A stretch of DNA of 64,000 nucleotides from Streptomyces mobaraensis. Its GTDB lineage: Bacteria > Actinomycetota > Actinomycetes > Streptomycetales > Streptomycetaceae. The notes beneath the pieces were generated by a model. It had not been told where the DNA came from and did no database searches. It saw only the letters and a program-made list of their open reading frames with translations. This document shows, piece by piece, positions 55,793 to 64,000 of the stretch; within the stretch, counting starts at the first letter, position 1; each line of letters begins with the position of its first letter. The position numbers and the translations under genes were made by a program. The DNA lies in the NCBI RefSeq assembly GCF_020099395.1, contig NZ_CP083590.1, forward strand, positions 3,906,001 to 3,970,000, written 5' to 3'.

Positions 55793-57312
55793 GCGTTTCC
55801 TCCTCGGTCCCGGCTGAGGGCGGCGGGCTCGGGCGGCCCTTCTCCGTCGGGTGCCCCGACGGCCGGCGCGTCCGGCCCACCGTCGACGGCCGCCGGGGCG
55901 ACGGCCGTCGGTACGGCCACACCGGTCGTCGTGGCACCGGCCACCGTCGCAACGTCCGGTCCGGCAACGTCCGGACCCGCGACGTCCACTCCCGCGATGT
56001 CCGCTCCCGCGACGCCCCCCGCAGGCCCCTCCTCCACCACCGGCGGCCCCTCCACCGCCGCCAGCGGCACCTCCACCGTCAGCCGGAACGTCCCCCGACC
56101 CCGTGGCCCGGCCTCCAACGTGCCCCCGAGAGCCGTCACCCGCTCCCGCAGCCCGGCCAGCCCTGAACCACCTGAACCACCCGTGCCACCCGAGTCGCAC
56201 CGGTCACCCGAGGAGGCCCCGTCGTTCTCCATCACCAGCACCGCCGAGGCCCCGCCGACCCGCAGCCGTACCGCGCAGCGCCGCGCCTCCGCGTGCCGCA
56301 GCACGTTCGTCGTGCCCTCGCGCACCACCCACGCCAGGACGGACTGCACCGCGTCCGGCAGCGCGTCCCCCGAGGCGTCCTCGATGCGGCAGGCGATCCC
56401 CGCCGCGCCCAGTACGCCGCGCGCGCCGACGAGTTCCGTGTGCAGGTCCGCCTGCCGGTAGCCGCGCACCAGCTCGCGCATGTCGCGCTGCGCGTCCCGC
56501 GCGATGCGCTGCACCTCGGCCATCTGCTCCAGCGCGGCCGGCGAGCCGCGGTGGGCCAGCTCGGCCGCGAGCTCGCTCTTGAGGGCGATCACCGTGAGGT
56601 TGCGGCCGAGGACGTCGTGCATGTCCCGGCCGAAGCGCAGCCGTTCCTCCGCGACGGCCAGCCGCGCCTGGACGGTCCGGGCGTTCTCCGCCTCCCACAT
56701 CACCGCCAGCATCCAGCCCGTACTGCGCACGGTGGCCAGTGCCCACAGGGCGGCGAACCAGACCATCACCATGGTGATCGCCGCGCCGGCGGCCCGGCCG
56801 CCGAACGGCAGGATGGCGACGGCCGCCGCGACACCGCCCAGCAGGCACCACCACAGGTACGTCCGCACCCGGGGCGCCACCAGGCTGAGCGCGCCGAAGA
56901 AGACCAGCGCCCCGCCCATCAGCACCATCGGCCGCGACGTGAGGTGCTCCGGCCCGTCCGCCCGCACCAGGGCGACCAGCTGCACCACGGAGAGGAAGAG
57001 AAGCGCGCCGGAGAGGGCGAGCCACCGCCAGGGCGCGGGGTGCCGCGTCCGGTAGTGCTCCAGCGCCCGCCGGAACAGGACCGCGCCCACACCGCACTGC
57101 GCCCAGCCGAGGAACAGGAGGACGAGGTCACCGGCCCGGAAGCCGCCGGAGCCGCCGAAGAGGGCCAGGGTGGGGGTGAGCGGGAAGAGGCCCGGCAGCA
57201 GGTACAGCGTCCAGCGCATATAGCTGTCGACCTGGGCGATCCTGCTCCGCCCCCGCCAGCCGCCGACGCGCGTCCGTACCCCTGTGACGCCCCTGGCCCC
57301 CGCGGCCCCCAT
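55789..57312 (-). CDS. DesK-type sensor histidine kinase with repeat-rich tail
   Basis: The 507-residue kinase has about six membrane helices (residues 35-205), the HisKA_3 box FGRDMHDVLGRNLTVIALKSELA (His near 246) and an ATPase domain (REGTTNVLRHAEARRCAVRL, GSGLAGLRERVTALGG). DesK-like proteins sense membrane or cell-wall state. Unusually, about 95 residues follow the ATPase domain, low in complexity and with repeated VAGPD/VAG units; most relatives end near 400. The ATG at 57312 has AGGGGG six bases upstream; an earlier ATG at 57336 lies in a tRNA terminator and is disfavoured. Confidence 0.88.
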   Translation of the reverse strand: MGAAGARGVTGVRTRVGGWRGRSRIAQVDSYMRWTLYLLPGLFPLTPTLALFGGSGGFRAGDLVLLFLGWAQCGVGAVLFRRALEHYRTRHPAPWRWLALSGALLFLSVVQLVALVRADGPEHLTSRPMVLMGGALVFFGALSLVAPRVRTYLWWCLLGGVAAAVAILPFGGRAAGAAITMVMVWFAALWALATVRSTGWMLAVMWEAENARTVQARLAVAEERLRFGRDMHDVLGRNLTVIALKSELAAELAHRGSPAALEQMAEVQRIARDAQRDMRELVRGYRQADLHTELVGARGVLGAAGIACRIEDASGDALPDAVQSVLAWVVREGTTNVLRHAEARRCAVRLRVGGASAVLVMENDGASSGDRCDSGGTGGSGGSGLAGLRERVTALGGTLEAGPRGRGTFRLTVEVPLAAVEGPPVVEEGPAGGVAGADIAGVDVAGPDVAGPDVATVAGATTTGVAVPTAVAPAAVDGGPDAPAVGAPDGEGPPEPAALSRDRGGNA

Positions 57313-57337
57313 GATCGACCCCCTGTCGTCGGGCATG

Positions 57338-57365
57338 AAAAAACCCCGGCCACGGGGACCGGGGT
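57338..57365 (-). terminator. Terminator of tRNA-Gly copy 2
   Basis: On the minus strand ACCCCGG pairs with CCGGGGT and is followed by six T residues (57343-57338), a classic intrinsic terminator. It separates the tRNA from the DesK-type gene. Confidence 0.8.
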
Positions 57366-57375
57366 CTTTCTCTGG

Positions 57376-57448
57376 AGCGGACGACGAGGCTCGAACTCGC
57401 GACCTCAACCTTGGCAAGGTTGCGCTCTACCAACTGAGCTACGTCCGC
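57376..57448 (-). tRNA. tRNA-Gly (GCC), copy 2
   Basis: Same 73 bases as the tRNA at 55080-55152, with anticodon GCC. Its leader (TAGAGTGGT at the -10 position and GCACCGC) resembles that of copy 1, so the duplication included the promoter. The two copies flank a DesK/DesR-type pair. Confidence 0.95.
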
Positions 57449-57526
57449 ATGCTCCCGACCGGCTTCACCGGGCGGTGCGAACACCACTCTACCTGATCCA
57501 CCGGGGTGGTCGGGACGAGTGATGAG

Positions 57527-57598
57527 AGCGGGTGACAGGGATCGCACACTGCGCCTCCCCCTTGGAAAGGGGGCGCTCTACTACTGAGCTACACCCGC
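57527..57598 (-). tRNA. tRNA-Gly (UCC), tandem copy 3, altered elbow
   Basis: A 72-base cloverleaf: acceptor GCGGGTG/CACCCGC, D-arm GCTC-AGTAGTA-GAGC, anticodon arm CCCCC-TTTCCAA-GGGGG with anticodon UCC, discriminator U, no encoded CCA. The D-loop lacks the G18 of normal tRNAs (A instead) and the T-loop reads TGCGATC with G at 55 instead of U. The T-stem pairs poorly (four pairs at best). It should read GGA and GGG if charged and used. It is identical to the copy at 57759-57830. Confidence 0.8.
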
Positions 57599-57642
57599 GA
57601 GACCATCCTCCGGACCACGAACGTGGGCCGGTGAACGGCTGG

Positions 57643-57714
57643 AGCGGGTGACAGGAATCGCACACTGCGCCTCCCTCTTGGAAAGAGGGCGCTCTACTAC
57701 TGAGCTACACCCGC
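57643..57714 (-). tRNA. tRNA-Gly (UCC), tandem copy 2, altered elbow
   Basis: Same fold and same D- and T-loop departures as its neighbours. The anticodon stem is CCCTC/GAGGG in place of CCCCC/GGGGG, a paired change that keeps the stem, and the T-loop ends in T instead of C. The compensatory change argues that the gene is under selection as a structured RNA. Confidence 0.8.
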
Positions 57715-57758
57715 GCGTCCACCCATCGAGCCGCCGAAGCGGACCGATGAACGGCGAG

Positions 57759-57830
57759 AGCGGGTGACAGGGATCGCACACTGCGCCTCCCCCTTGGAAA
57801 GGGGGCGCTCTACTACTGAGCTACACCCGC
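57759..57830 (-). tRNA. tRNA-Gly (UCC), tandem copy 1, altered elbow
   Basis: First of the three in the direction of transcription; identical to the copy at 57527-57598. The three genes repeat every 116 bases with 44-base spacers. Its promoter is predicted at 57880-57910. Confidence 0.8.
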
Positions 57831-57879
57831 GCGTCTCGTGGGGTTCGGCCTTTCGGCCTCGCCCCTCGGCGTGTTCCAG

Positions 57880-57910
57880 ACTCTAGCGGATCATGCGGGG
57901 GGGAATGCAA
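57880..57910 (-). promoter_or_regulatory. Promoter of the tRNA-Gly array
   Basis: On the minus strand TTGCAT (57910-57905) and TAGAGT (57885-57880) are spaced by 19 bases and point to the tRNA genes, giving a 5' leader of about 45 bases before the first one. TAGAGT is also the -10 box of tRNA-Gly copy 2. The rest of 57831-58076 is GC-rich and holds no gene. Confidence 0.5.
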
Positions 57911-58076
57911 ATCCGGTGCGGGGGCCGGAATCTGAGGGGTGGCCGGATCCGGACGCCCGGCCCGGGGGGCGGGGGCGCGGTTCACCCCTGCGGGGGGTAC
58001 CCGGCAGGGGACGGCGCCGGCCGCGCCGCCCCGGACGCCGGCCGCGCCATCCCCCGAACGCCGAGCGCCCCGCTCG

Positions 58077-58394
58077 TCAGTTCGCGGCCTCGAACGCCTC
58101 GTAGACCTTCTTCGGGATCCGGCCCCGCGGCGGCACGTCCATGCCGTGCGAGCGGGCCCAGGCCCGGACGGCCGCCGGGTCCGGCTCGACGGAGGTGCGG
58201 CGGTACGCCTTCCCGGAGCGGGAGCGCTTCCGTCCTGCGTCCAGGTAAGGCTCCAGCGCGTGCCGGAGTTTCTTCGCATTGGCGGTGCTGAGGTCGATCT
58301 CGTACGACTTGCCGTCGATGCCGAAGGTGACGGTCTCCGCGGCCTCGCCCCCGTCGATGTCATCAAAGAGCGTCACTACCACACGCTGCGCCAC
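58077..58394 (-). CDS. lsrL: Lsr2-family nucleoid protein (H-NS-like)
   Basis: The 105-residue protein has the N-terminal dimerisation domain (VVVTLFDDIDGGEAAETVTFGIDGKSYEIDL) and the C-terminal DNA-binding domain with the minor-groove loop RGRIP (PPRGRIPKKVYEAFEAAN). It binds AT-rich DNA and silences foreign genes. Its position beside purS matches the second Lsr2 paralogue of Streptomyces, LsrL, not the main Lsr2; assignment rests on gene order as I remember it. GTG 58394 has AAAGGA eight bases upstream. The 317-base gap to purS contains two inverted repeats. Confidence 0.85.
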   Translation of the reverse strand: MAQRVVVTLFDDIDGGEAAETVTFGIDGKSYEIDLSTANAKKLRHALEPYLDAGRKRSRSGKAYRRTSVEPDPAAVRAWARSHGMDVPPRGRIPKKVYEAFEAAN

Positions 58395-58462
58395 GGAATG
58401 GGTCCTTTCAGCCTGTACCGCCGCGCTGACCTGCGGCGATGCATGGGTTTAGGTGGTTCTCG

Positions 58463-58500
58463 GGCAATGCCTTTTCCGAGGTTCCGCAAAGGGTATTGCC
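58463..58500. promoter_or_regulatory. Inverted repeat in the lsrL-purS gap
   Basis: GGCAATGCC (58463-58471) and GGTATTGCC (58492-58500) form an inverted repeat with one mismatch and a 20-base spacer, upstream of lsrL. It could serve autoregulation or silencing. The region 58400-58660 is less GC-rich than its surroundings. Confidence 0.35.
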
Positions 58501-58633
58501 TGACGGGGCCCAGTTAATTCCGTCCGCCCGCCCGGGTGCAATGGGAACCGTGTGGTCTTCCGGGGTTTTTCCCGGATTTTTTCGGTGGGACCCGGGGGAG
58601 AGGGTGCGGTAAAGCGCTCGGACCGCCCGTGAT

Positions 58634-58667
58634 ATCTACCCGCGTAGATTTTTCGGGCGGGTACGCT
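58634..58667 (+). promoter_or_regulatory. purS promoter with 16-bp palindromic operator
   Basis: ATCTAC-CCGC-GTAGAT at 58634-58649 is a perfect inverted repeat. A TACGCT -10 box at 58662-58667 follows, predicting a transcript from about 58674. The palindrome covers the region where the -35 box should be, which suits a repressor or activator of purSQL. No similar site was noticed upstream of purA, purC or purD. Confidence 0.5.
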
Positions 58668-58711
58668 GGCTTCACCGCTTCAGCTCACGCACCACACCAC
58701 CGGGAGTGCCA

Positions 58712-58966
58712 GTGGCACGCGTCGTAGTCGACGTCATGCTCAAGCCGGAGATCCTCGACCCGCAGGGGCAGGCGGTGCAGCGCGCGCTGCCACGCCTGGG
58801 CTTCGAGGGGATCGCCGACGTCCGTCAGGGCAAGCGCTTTGAACTCGAGGTGGAGGGCCCGGTCGACGACGCCGCCCTCGCCCGGATCCACGAGATGGCG
58901 GAAACGTTTCTCGCCAACACCGTGATCGAGGACTTCACCGTTCGAGTCGAGCAGGCCGGCTCGTGA
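58712..58966 (+). CDS. purS: Phosphoribosylformylglycinamidine synthase, PurS subunit
   Basis: This 84-residue protein ([44 protein letters not shown] and a final amphipathic helix) is the small bridging subunit that couples PurQ and PurL. GTG 58712 is preferred to GTG 58706 because GGGAG ends five bases before it. It overlaps purQ by 4 bases (GTGA). Confidence 0.95.
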   Translation: MARVVVDVMLKPEILDPQGQAVQRALPRLGFEGIADVRQGKRFELEVEGPVDDAALARIHEMAETFLANTVIEDFTVRVEQAGS

Positions 58967-59642
58967 CGGCACGCGTAGGGGTCGTCACCTTCCCCGGCAC
59001 CCTCGACGACCGCGACACCCAGCGCGCCGTCCGCATCGCCGGCCTGGAGCCCGTACCCCTCTGGCACCGCGACAAGGACCTCCACCAGGTCGACGCGGTC
59101 GTCCTGCCCGGCGGCTTCTCCTACGGTGACTACCTGCGGGCCGGCGCCATCTCCCGCTTCTCTCCGGTGATGGAGACCGTCATCGAGCAGGCGAAGGGCG
59201 GCCTGCCCGTCCTCGGCATCTGCAACGGCTTCCAGGTCCTCACCGAGACCCACCTGCTGCCCGGCGCGATGCTCCGCAACAACCACCTGCACTTCATCTG
59301 CCGCGACCAGAAGCTCCGCGTCGAGAACGCGGACACCGCCTGGACGGCCGACTACGAAGCGGGCCAGGAGATCTCCGTCCCGCTCAAGAACATCGACGGC
59401 CGCTACGTGGCCGACGAGCGGACCCTGGACGAGCTGGAGGCCGAGGGCCGGGTGGTCTTCCGCTACCTGGACGGCAACCCCAACGGCTCGCTCCGCGACA
59501 TCGCCGGCATCACCAACGCCGCCGGCAACGTCGTCGGCCTGATGCCGCACCCCGAGCACGCGGTCGAGCCGCTGATCGGCACGGGCCGCACCGACGGCCT
59601 CGGTTTCTTCACGTCGATCCTCAAGAAGCTGGTCAACGCCTG

Positions 59643-59643
<1 letters not shown>
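58963..59643 (+). CDS. purQ: Phosphoribosylformylglycinamidine synthase, glutaminase subunit
   Basis: The 226-residue class I glutaminase supplies ammonia to PurL. The catalytic cysteine lies in [10 protein letters not shown] near residue 88, and His and Glu are in [23 protein letters not shown] precedes them. It overlaps purS by 4 bases and shares one base with the purL start (TGATG), so the three genes are translationally coupled. Confidence 0.96.
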
Positions 59644-61892
<2,249 letters not shown>

Positions 61893-61970
61893 GGGGTCCC
61901 CAACCCCGCCCCTTCACCGTTTCTTGCGGGGGCAAGCCCCCGCACCCCCGGAACCGCGCTCCGCGCGGTT

Positions 61971-62040
61971 GTCCTCAAACGCCGGACGGGCTTGATTTCG
62001 CGCCCGGGCGCGCCACTCAGCCCGTCCGGCGTTTGAGGAC
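61971..62040. repeat. Dispersed palindromic element, copy D
   Basis: A perfect 22-bp stem (61971-61992 with 62019-62040) carries the GTCCTCAAACGCCGGACGGG arm of copies B and C. The usual flanks follow: GGGGTCCGGGG, GCCCCAGGAATCGGCGAA at 62070-62100. It lies between convergent purL and MFS genes and supplies the MFS stop codon region. Confidence 0.85.
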
Positions 62041-63566
62041 TAACGCGGCGCAGCCGCGTTGCTGCGGGGTCCGGGGTGTGCCCCAGGAATCGGCGAAGGG
62101 GAGGGACCGGGGCTCGCCTCCTCGACGGCCGCACCCCGCGGCAGCCGCGACGCCAGGACCAGAGCGAGCACCATCGCCCCCGCCGCGCAAAGGAACACCA
62201 CGTCCACCGCGGACGTGAACGCCTCGACCGCATCGGCGCGTTGGGCCCCGCGAAGGGCCGCGATCCCGCTAGCCGACCCACCCGGCCCCTCCGCCGCGTA
62301 CACCCGAGCGAGCACCGTCCCGAACAGAGCGGTCCCCAGCGCGCTGCCCAGCGTCTGGAAGAAACGGATGCCGGTGGTGGCGACCCCGAGCCGCCGCACC
62401 GGCACGGCCTGCTGCACCATGACGATGAGCTGCCCGAGAAGCTGCCCGAACCCGACACCCAGCAGCAGCATCTCGCCGCGCACGGCCCACAGGTCCGTAC
62501 CCGTGCCGGACAGCGCCAGCAGTCCCATGGCGGCGCCGGCGCAGGCCGTCCCGGAGAGCACGGTCGTCCGCGGCGACCGGTCGAGCCGGGCGGTCAGCAG
62601 GCCGACGCCGGTCATGCCGAGGGCCAGGGGAAGCATGAAGAGGCTGGCGTCGGTCGGTGCGACGCCCCGGGCGATCTGCAGGTAGAGCATCACGTAGACG
62701 ATCGAGCCCATGAAGGCCACCCCCGCGAGGGCCTGCACCGCGAACGCGAGACGTACCGTCCGGATCCGGAACAGCCCGAGCGGCAGCACCGGTTCGGCGG
62801 CCGTGGCCTGTCGCCACAGGAACAGCGCCAGCAGCACCGCCGCCCCGCCGATCAGCCCGAGGATGACCGGCGAACCCCAGGCGTGCTCCCGGCCGCCCCA
62901 CTCGGTGACCAGCAGCAGCGCGGTGGAGAAGGCGGCGGCCAGCGCGGCCCCGGGGTAGTCGATGCGGTGCCGGGCGCCGGGCGCGGGGAGGCGGAGGACC
63001 ACCGTGGCGACGGCCAGTACGGCGACCCCCAGAGGCAGGTTGACGTAGAAGATCCAGCGCCAGTCGGCGTGGTCGGCGAGGTACGCGCCGAGCAGCGGGC
63101 CCAGGGCCATGCCGGCGCCGGCGACGAGGCCGCCGACGGCGGAGCCCTTGCCGGCGCCCTTCTTCGCGGGGTCCTTCAGCTGGGCGATGACGACCATGGT
63201 GACGCTCATCAGCCCGCCGCCGCCGATGCCCTGCACGGCCCGGAAGACGATGAGCTGCTCCATCGAGCCGGCCGTGCCGCAGAGCGCCGACCCGACGAGG
63301 AAGACCGCCACCGCGCCCAGGAAGACGCGTTTGGCCCCCAGGCTGTCGCAGAGCTTTCCGTAGAGCGGCAGGGCGGCGGTGGCGGCGAGGGCGAACGCCG
63401 TGATCAGCCAGGGGATGCGGTCGATGCCGTGGGCCGGGTCGAGCTCCTCGGCGATCGGGACGGTGACGGCCGAGACGATGTTCTGGTCCAGTACGGCCAG
63501 CAGCATCGTCACGAGGCAGACGACGAAGCCGGTACGCCGCCGGGCGGCGGACATGGGTGCGGTCAT
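62040..63566 (-). CDS. MFS drug exporter, DHA2 family (14 helices)
   Basis: The 508-residue transporter has about 14 membrane helices, with LLAVLDQNIVSAVTVPIAEEL in helix 1, PLYGKLCDSLGAKRVFLGAVAVF after helix 2 and FRAVQGIGGGGLMSVTMVVIAQL, the DHA2 hallmarks. It should expel a toxic compound with protons. The last 20-30 residues (Pro/Ser-rich) are encoded by the flank of repeat copy D, so the tail may have been added by that element. A TetR gene diverges from it, 79 bases away, the typical repressor-pump arrangement. The ATG at 63566 lacks a strong ribosome-binding site; one at 63554 is an alternative. Confidence 0.88.
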   Translation of the reverse strand: MTAPMSAARRRTGFVVCLVTMLLAVLDQNIVSAVTVPIAEELDPAHGIDRIPWLITAFALAATAALPLYGKLCDSLGAKRVFLGAVAVFLVGSALCGTAGSMEQLIVFRAVQGIGGGGLMSVTMVVIAQLKDPAKKGAGKGSAVGGLVAGAGMALGPLLGAYLADHADWRWIFYVNLPLGVAVLAVATVVLRLPAPGARHRIDYPGAALAAAFSTALLLVTEWGGREHAWGSPVILGLIGGAAVLLALFLWRQATAAEPVLPLGLFRIRTVRLAFAVQALAGVAFMGSIVYVMLYLQIARGVAPTDASLFMLPLALGMTGVGLLTARLDRSPRTTVLSGTACAGAAMGLLALSGTGTDLWAVRGEMLLLGVGFGQLLGQLIVMVQQAVPVRRLGVATTGIRFFQTLGSALGTALFGTVLARVYAAEGPGGSASGIAALRGAQRADAVEAFTSAVDVVFLCAAGAMVLALVLASRLPRGAAVEEASPGPSPSPIPGAHPGPRSNAAAPR

Positions 63567-63633
63567 GGGGGACAGCCTGAGACATGAACGTGTACTCGGT
63601 CAATTCTTTTTCCCGGCTCAAAATTCATCCTGG

Positions 63634-63639
63634 TACAGT
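63634..63639 (+). promoter_or_regulatory. -10 box of the TetR gene (leaderless)
   Basis: TACAGT predicts initiation at 63646, the A of the ATG. The short gap 63567-63645 must hold the operator for both genes. Confidence 0.55.
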
Positions 63640-63645
63640 TCCGTT

Positions 63646-64000
63646 ATGACGCAAGGGCAGCCGGGGCTGCGGGAACGCAAAAAGCTCCAGACCCGCCAGA
63701 AGCTGATGCGGGTCGCCGTCGAGCTCTTCGAGGAACGCGGCTACGACAAGGTCTCCGTCGCTGAGATCGCCGCCGCCGCGGAGGTCTCGAAGATGACGGT
63801 CTTCAACTACTGCGGCAGCAAAGAGGACATCCTCGTCGGCGCCCTGGAGGACCACGTCGACGACGTCGCCCGCGCGGTCCGCGAACGCGCCCCCGGCGAG
63901 TCCGTGGTGCACGCGGTCCGCCGGCAGTTCCTCGCCGCCGTCGACGCCTCCGACCCGGCGGTCGGCATGTCCGACGCCCCCTTCGCCCTCCGGCTGCGCC
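63646..64000 (+). CDS. TetR-family regulator (5' part; runs off the window)
   Basis: The visible 118 residues begin with a TetR helix-turn-helix: RQKLMRVAVELFEERGYDKVSVAEIAAAAEVSKMTVFNYCGSKEDILVGALED (residues about 19-68), followed by helices of the ligand domain. It is divergent from a DHA2 exporter and should repress that pump until a ligand binds. The C-terminal half lies beyond the right edge. Confidence 0.88.
   Translation, partial: MTQGQPGLRERKKLQTRQKLMRVAVELFEERGYDKVSVAEIAAAAEVSKMTVFNYCGSKEDILVGALEDHVDDVARAVRERAPGESVVHAVRRQFLAAVDASDPAVGMSDAPFALRLR

Noticed and set aside
57313..57336. DesK-type kinase starting at ATG 57336
   Set aside because: That ATG adjoins the T-run of the tRNA terminator and has no ribosome-binding site, while ATG 57312 has AGGGGG six bases upstream.
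57527..57830. The tRNA-Gly(UCC) genes as pseudogenes
   Set aside because: Three copies keep the same departures, one has a compensatory stem change, and a promoter is present; decay would be expected to differ between copies.

Overview
The window is about 72 percent G+C or more, has strong third-position G/C bias, GTG/TTG starts, frequent 4-base ATGA/GTGA gene overlaps and HspR/HAIR heat-shock control. Its gene content (Fe-S/DnaK region, Lsr2 paralogue, DesK/DesR-type two-component pairs, LL-type actinobacterial housekeeping genes) points to a Streptomyces chromosome. It looks like conserved core rather than a terminal arm. A perfect 14-bp parS-type sequence between pyrE and fba suggests it is not far from the replication origin. 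No insertion sequence, prophage or CRISPR array was found.

Layout. 0.1-3.6 kb: an autoregulated-looking MarR regulator, a Uma2-family protein and a large membrane-anchored Fe-S oxidoreductase. 3.8-8.2 kb: the dnaK-grpE-dnaJ-hspR heat-shock operon behind HAIR operators. 8.4-12.4 kb: accessory single genes (SnoaL-like, SDR with divergent LysR, GNAT, PPOX/F420-type, second Uma2). 12.6-19.8 kb: clpB with its own HAIR, a YbjN protein, a membrane mannosyltransferase-like protein, a class I aminotransferase and a DUF2617 protein. 19.9-26.2 kb: a membrane aminopropyltransferase-like protein, an AraC regulator divergent from a DsbA/NmrA pair, an SRPBCC protein, an aldose epimerase and pyrE. 26.2-34.7 kb: fba, an MFS exporter, DUF3151, a complete three-gene kynurenine operon (tryptophan to anthranilate) and a NarL-type two-component system. 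34.8-45.4 kb: a degenerate diacylglycerol-kinase-like protein, purA, a receptor Ser/Thr kinase, cspA, a class III aminotransferase with a GntR regulator, a glycosyltransferase fusion and an unknown protein. 45.5-61.9 kb: a SLATT protein, purD, an M48-like protein lacking the zinc motif, a DMFA2-like protein, purC, two more two-component systems, five tRNA-Gly genes, an Lsr2 paralogue and purS-purQ-purL. 62-64 kb: an MFS exporter divergent from a TetR regulator that runs off the right edge.

How the genes work together. Six purine genes (purA, purD, purC, purS, purQ, purL) lie here, four loci of de novo purine synthesis plus pyrE for pyrimidines. The DnaK system and ClpB form one HspR-controlled disaggregation network. 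kynA-kynU-kynB make a closed catabolic module.

The most unusual signals are these: three tandem tRNA-Gly(UCC) genes whose predicted elbow positions (A18, G55) depart from the universal G18-U55 pair; two identical tRNA-Gly(GCC) genes that bracket a two-component system; a parS sequence inside a 36-bp terminator palindrome; about a dozen genes whose -10 box sits exactly 7 bases before the start codon (leaderless mRNAs); and four dispersed copies of a long palindromic intergenic element. All functional calls were made by reading motifs; no database search was possible.
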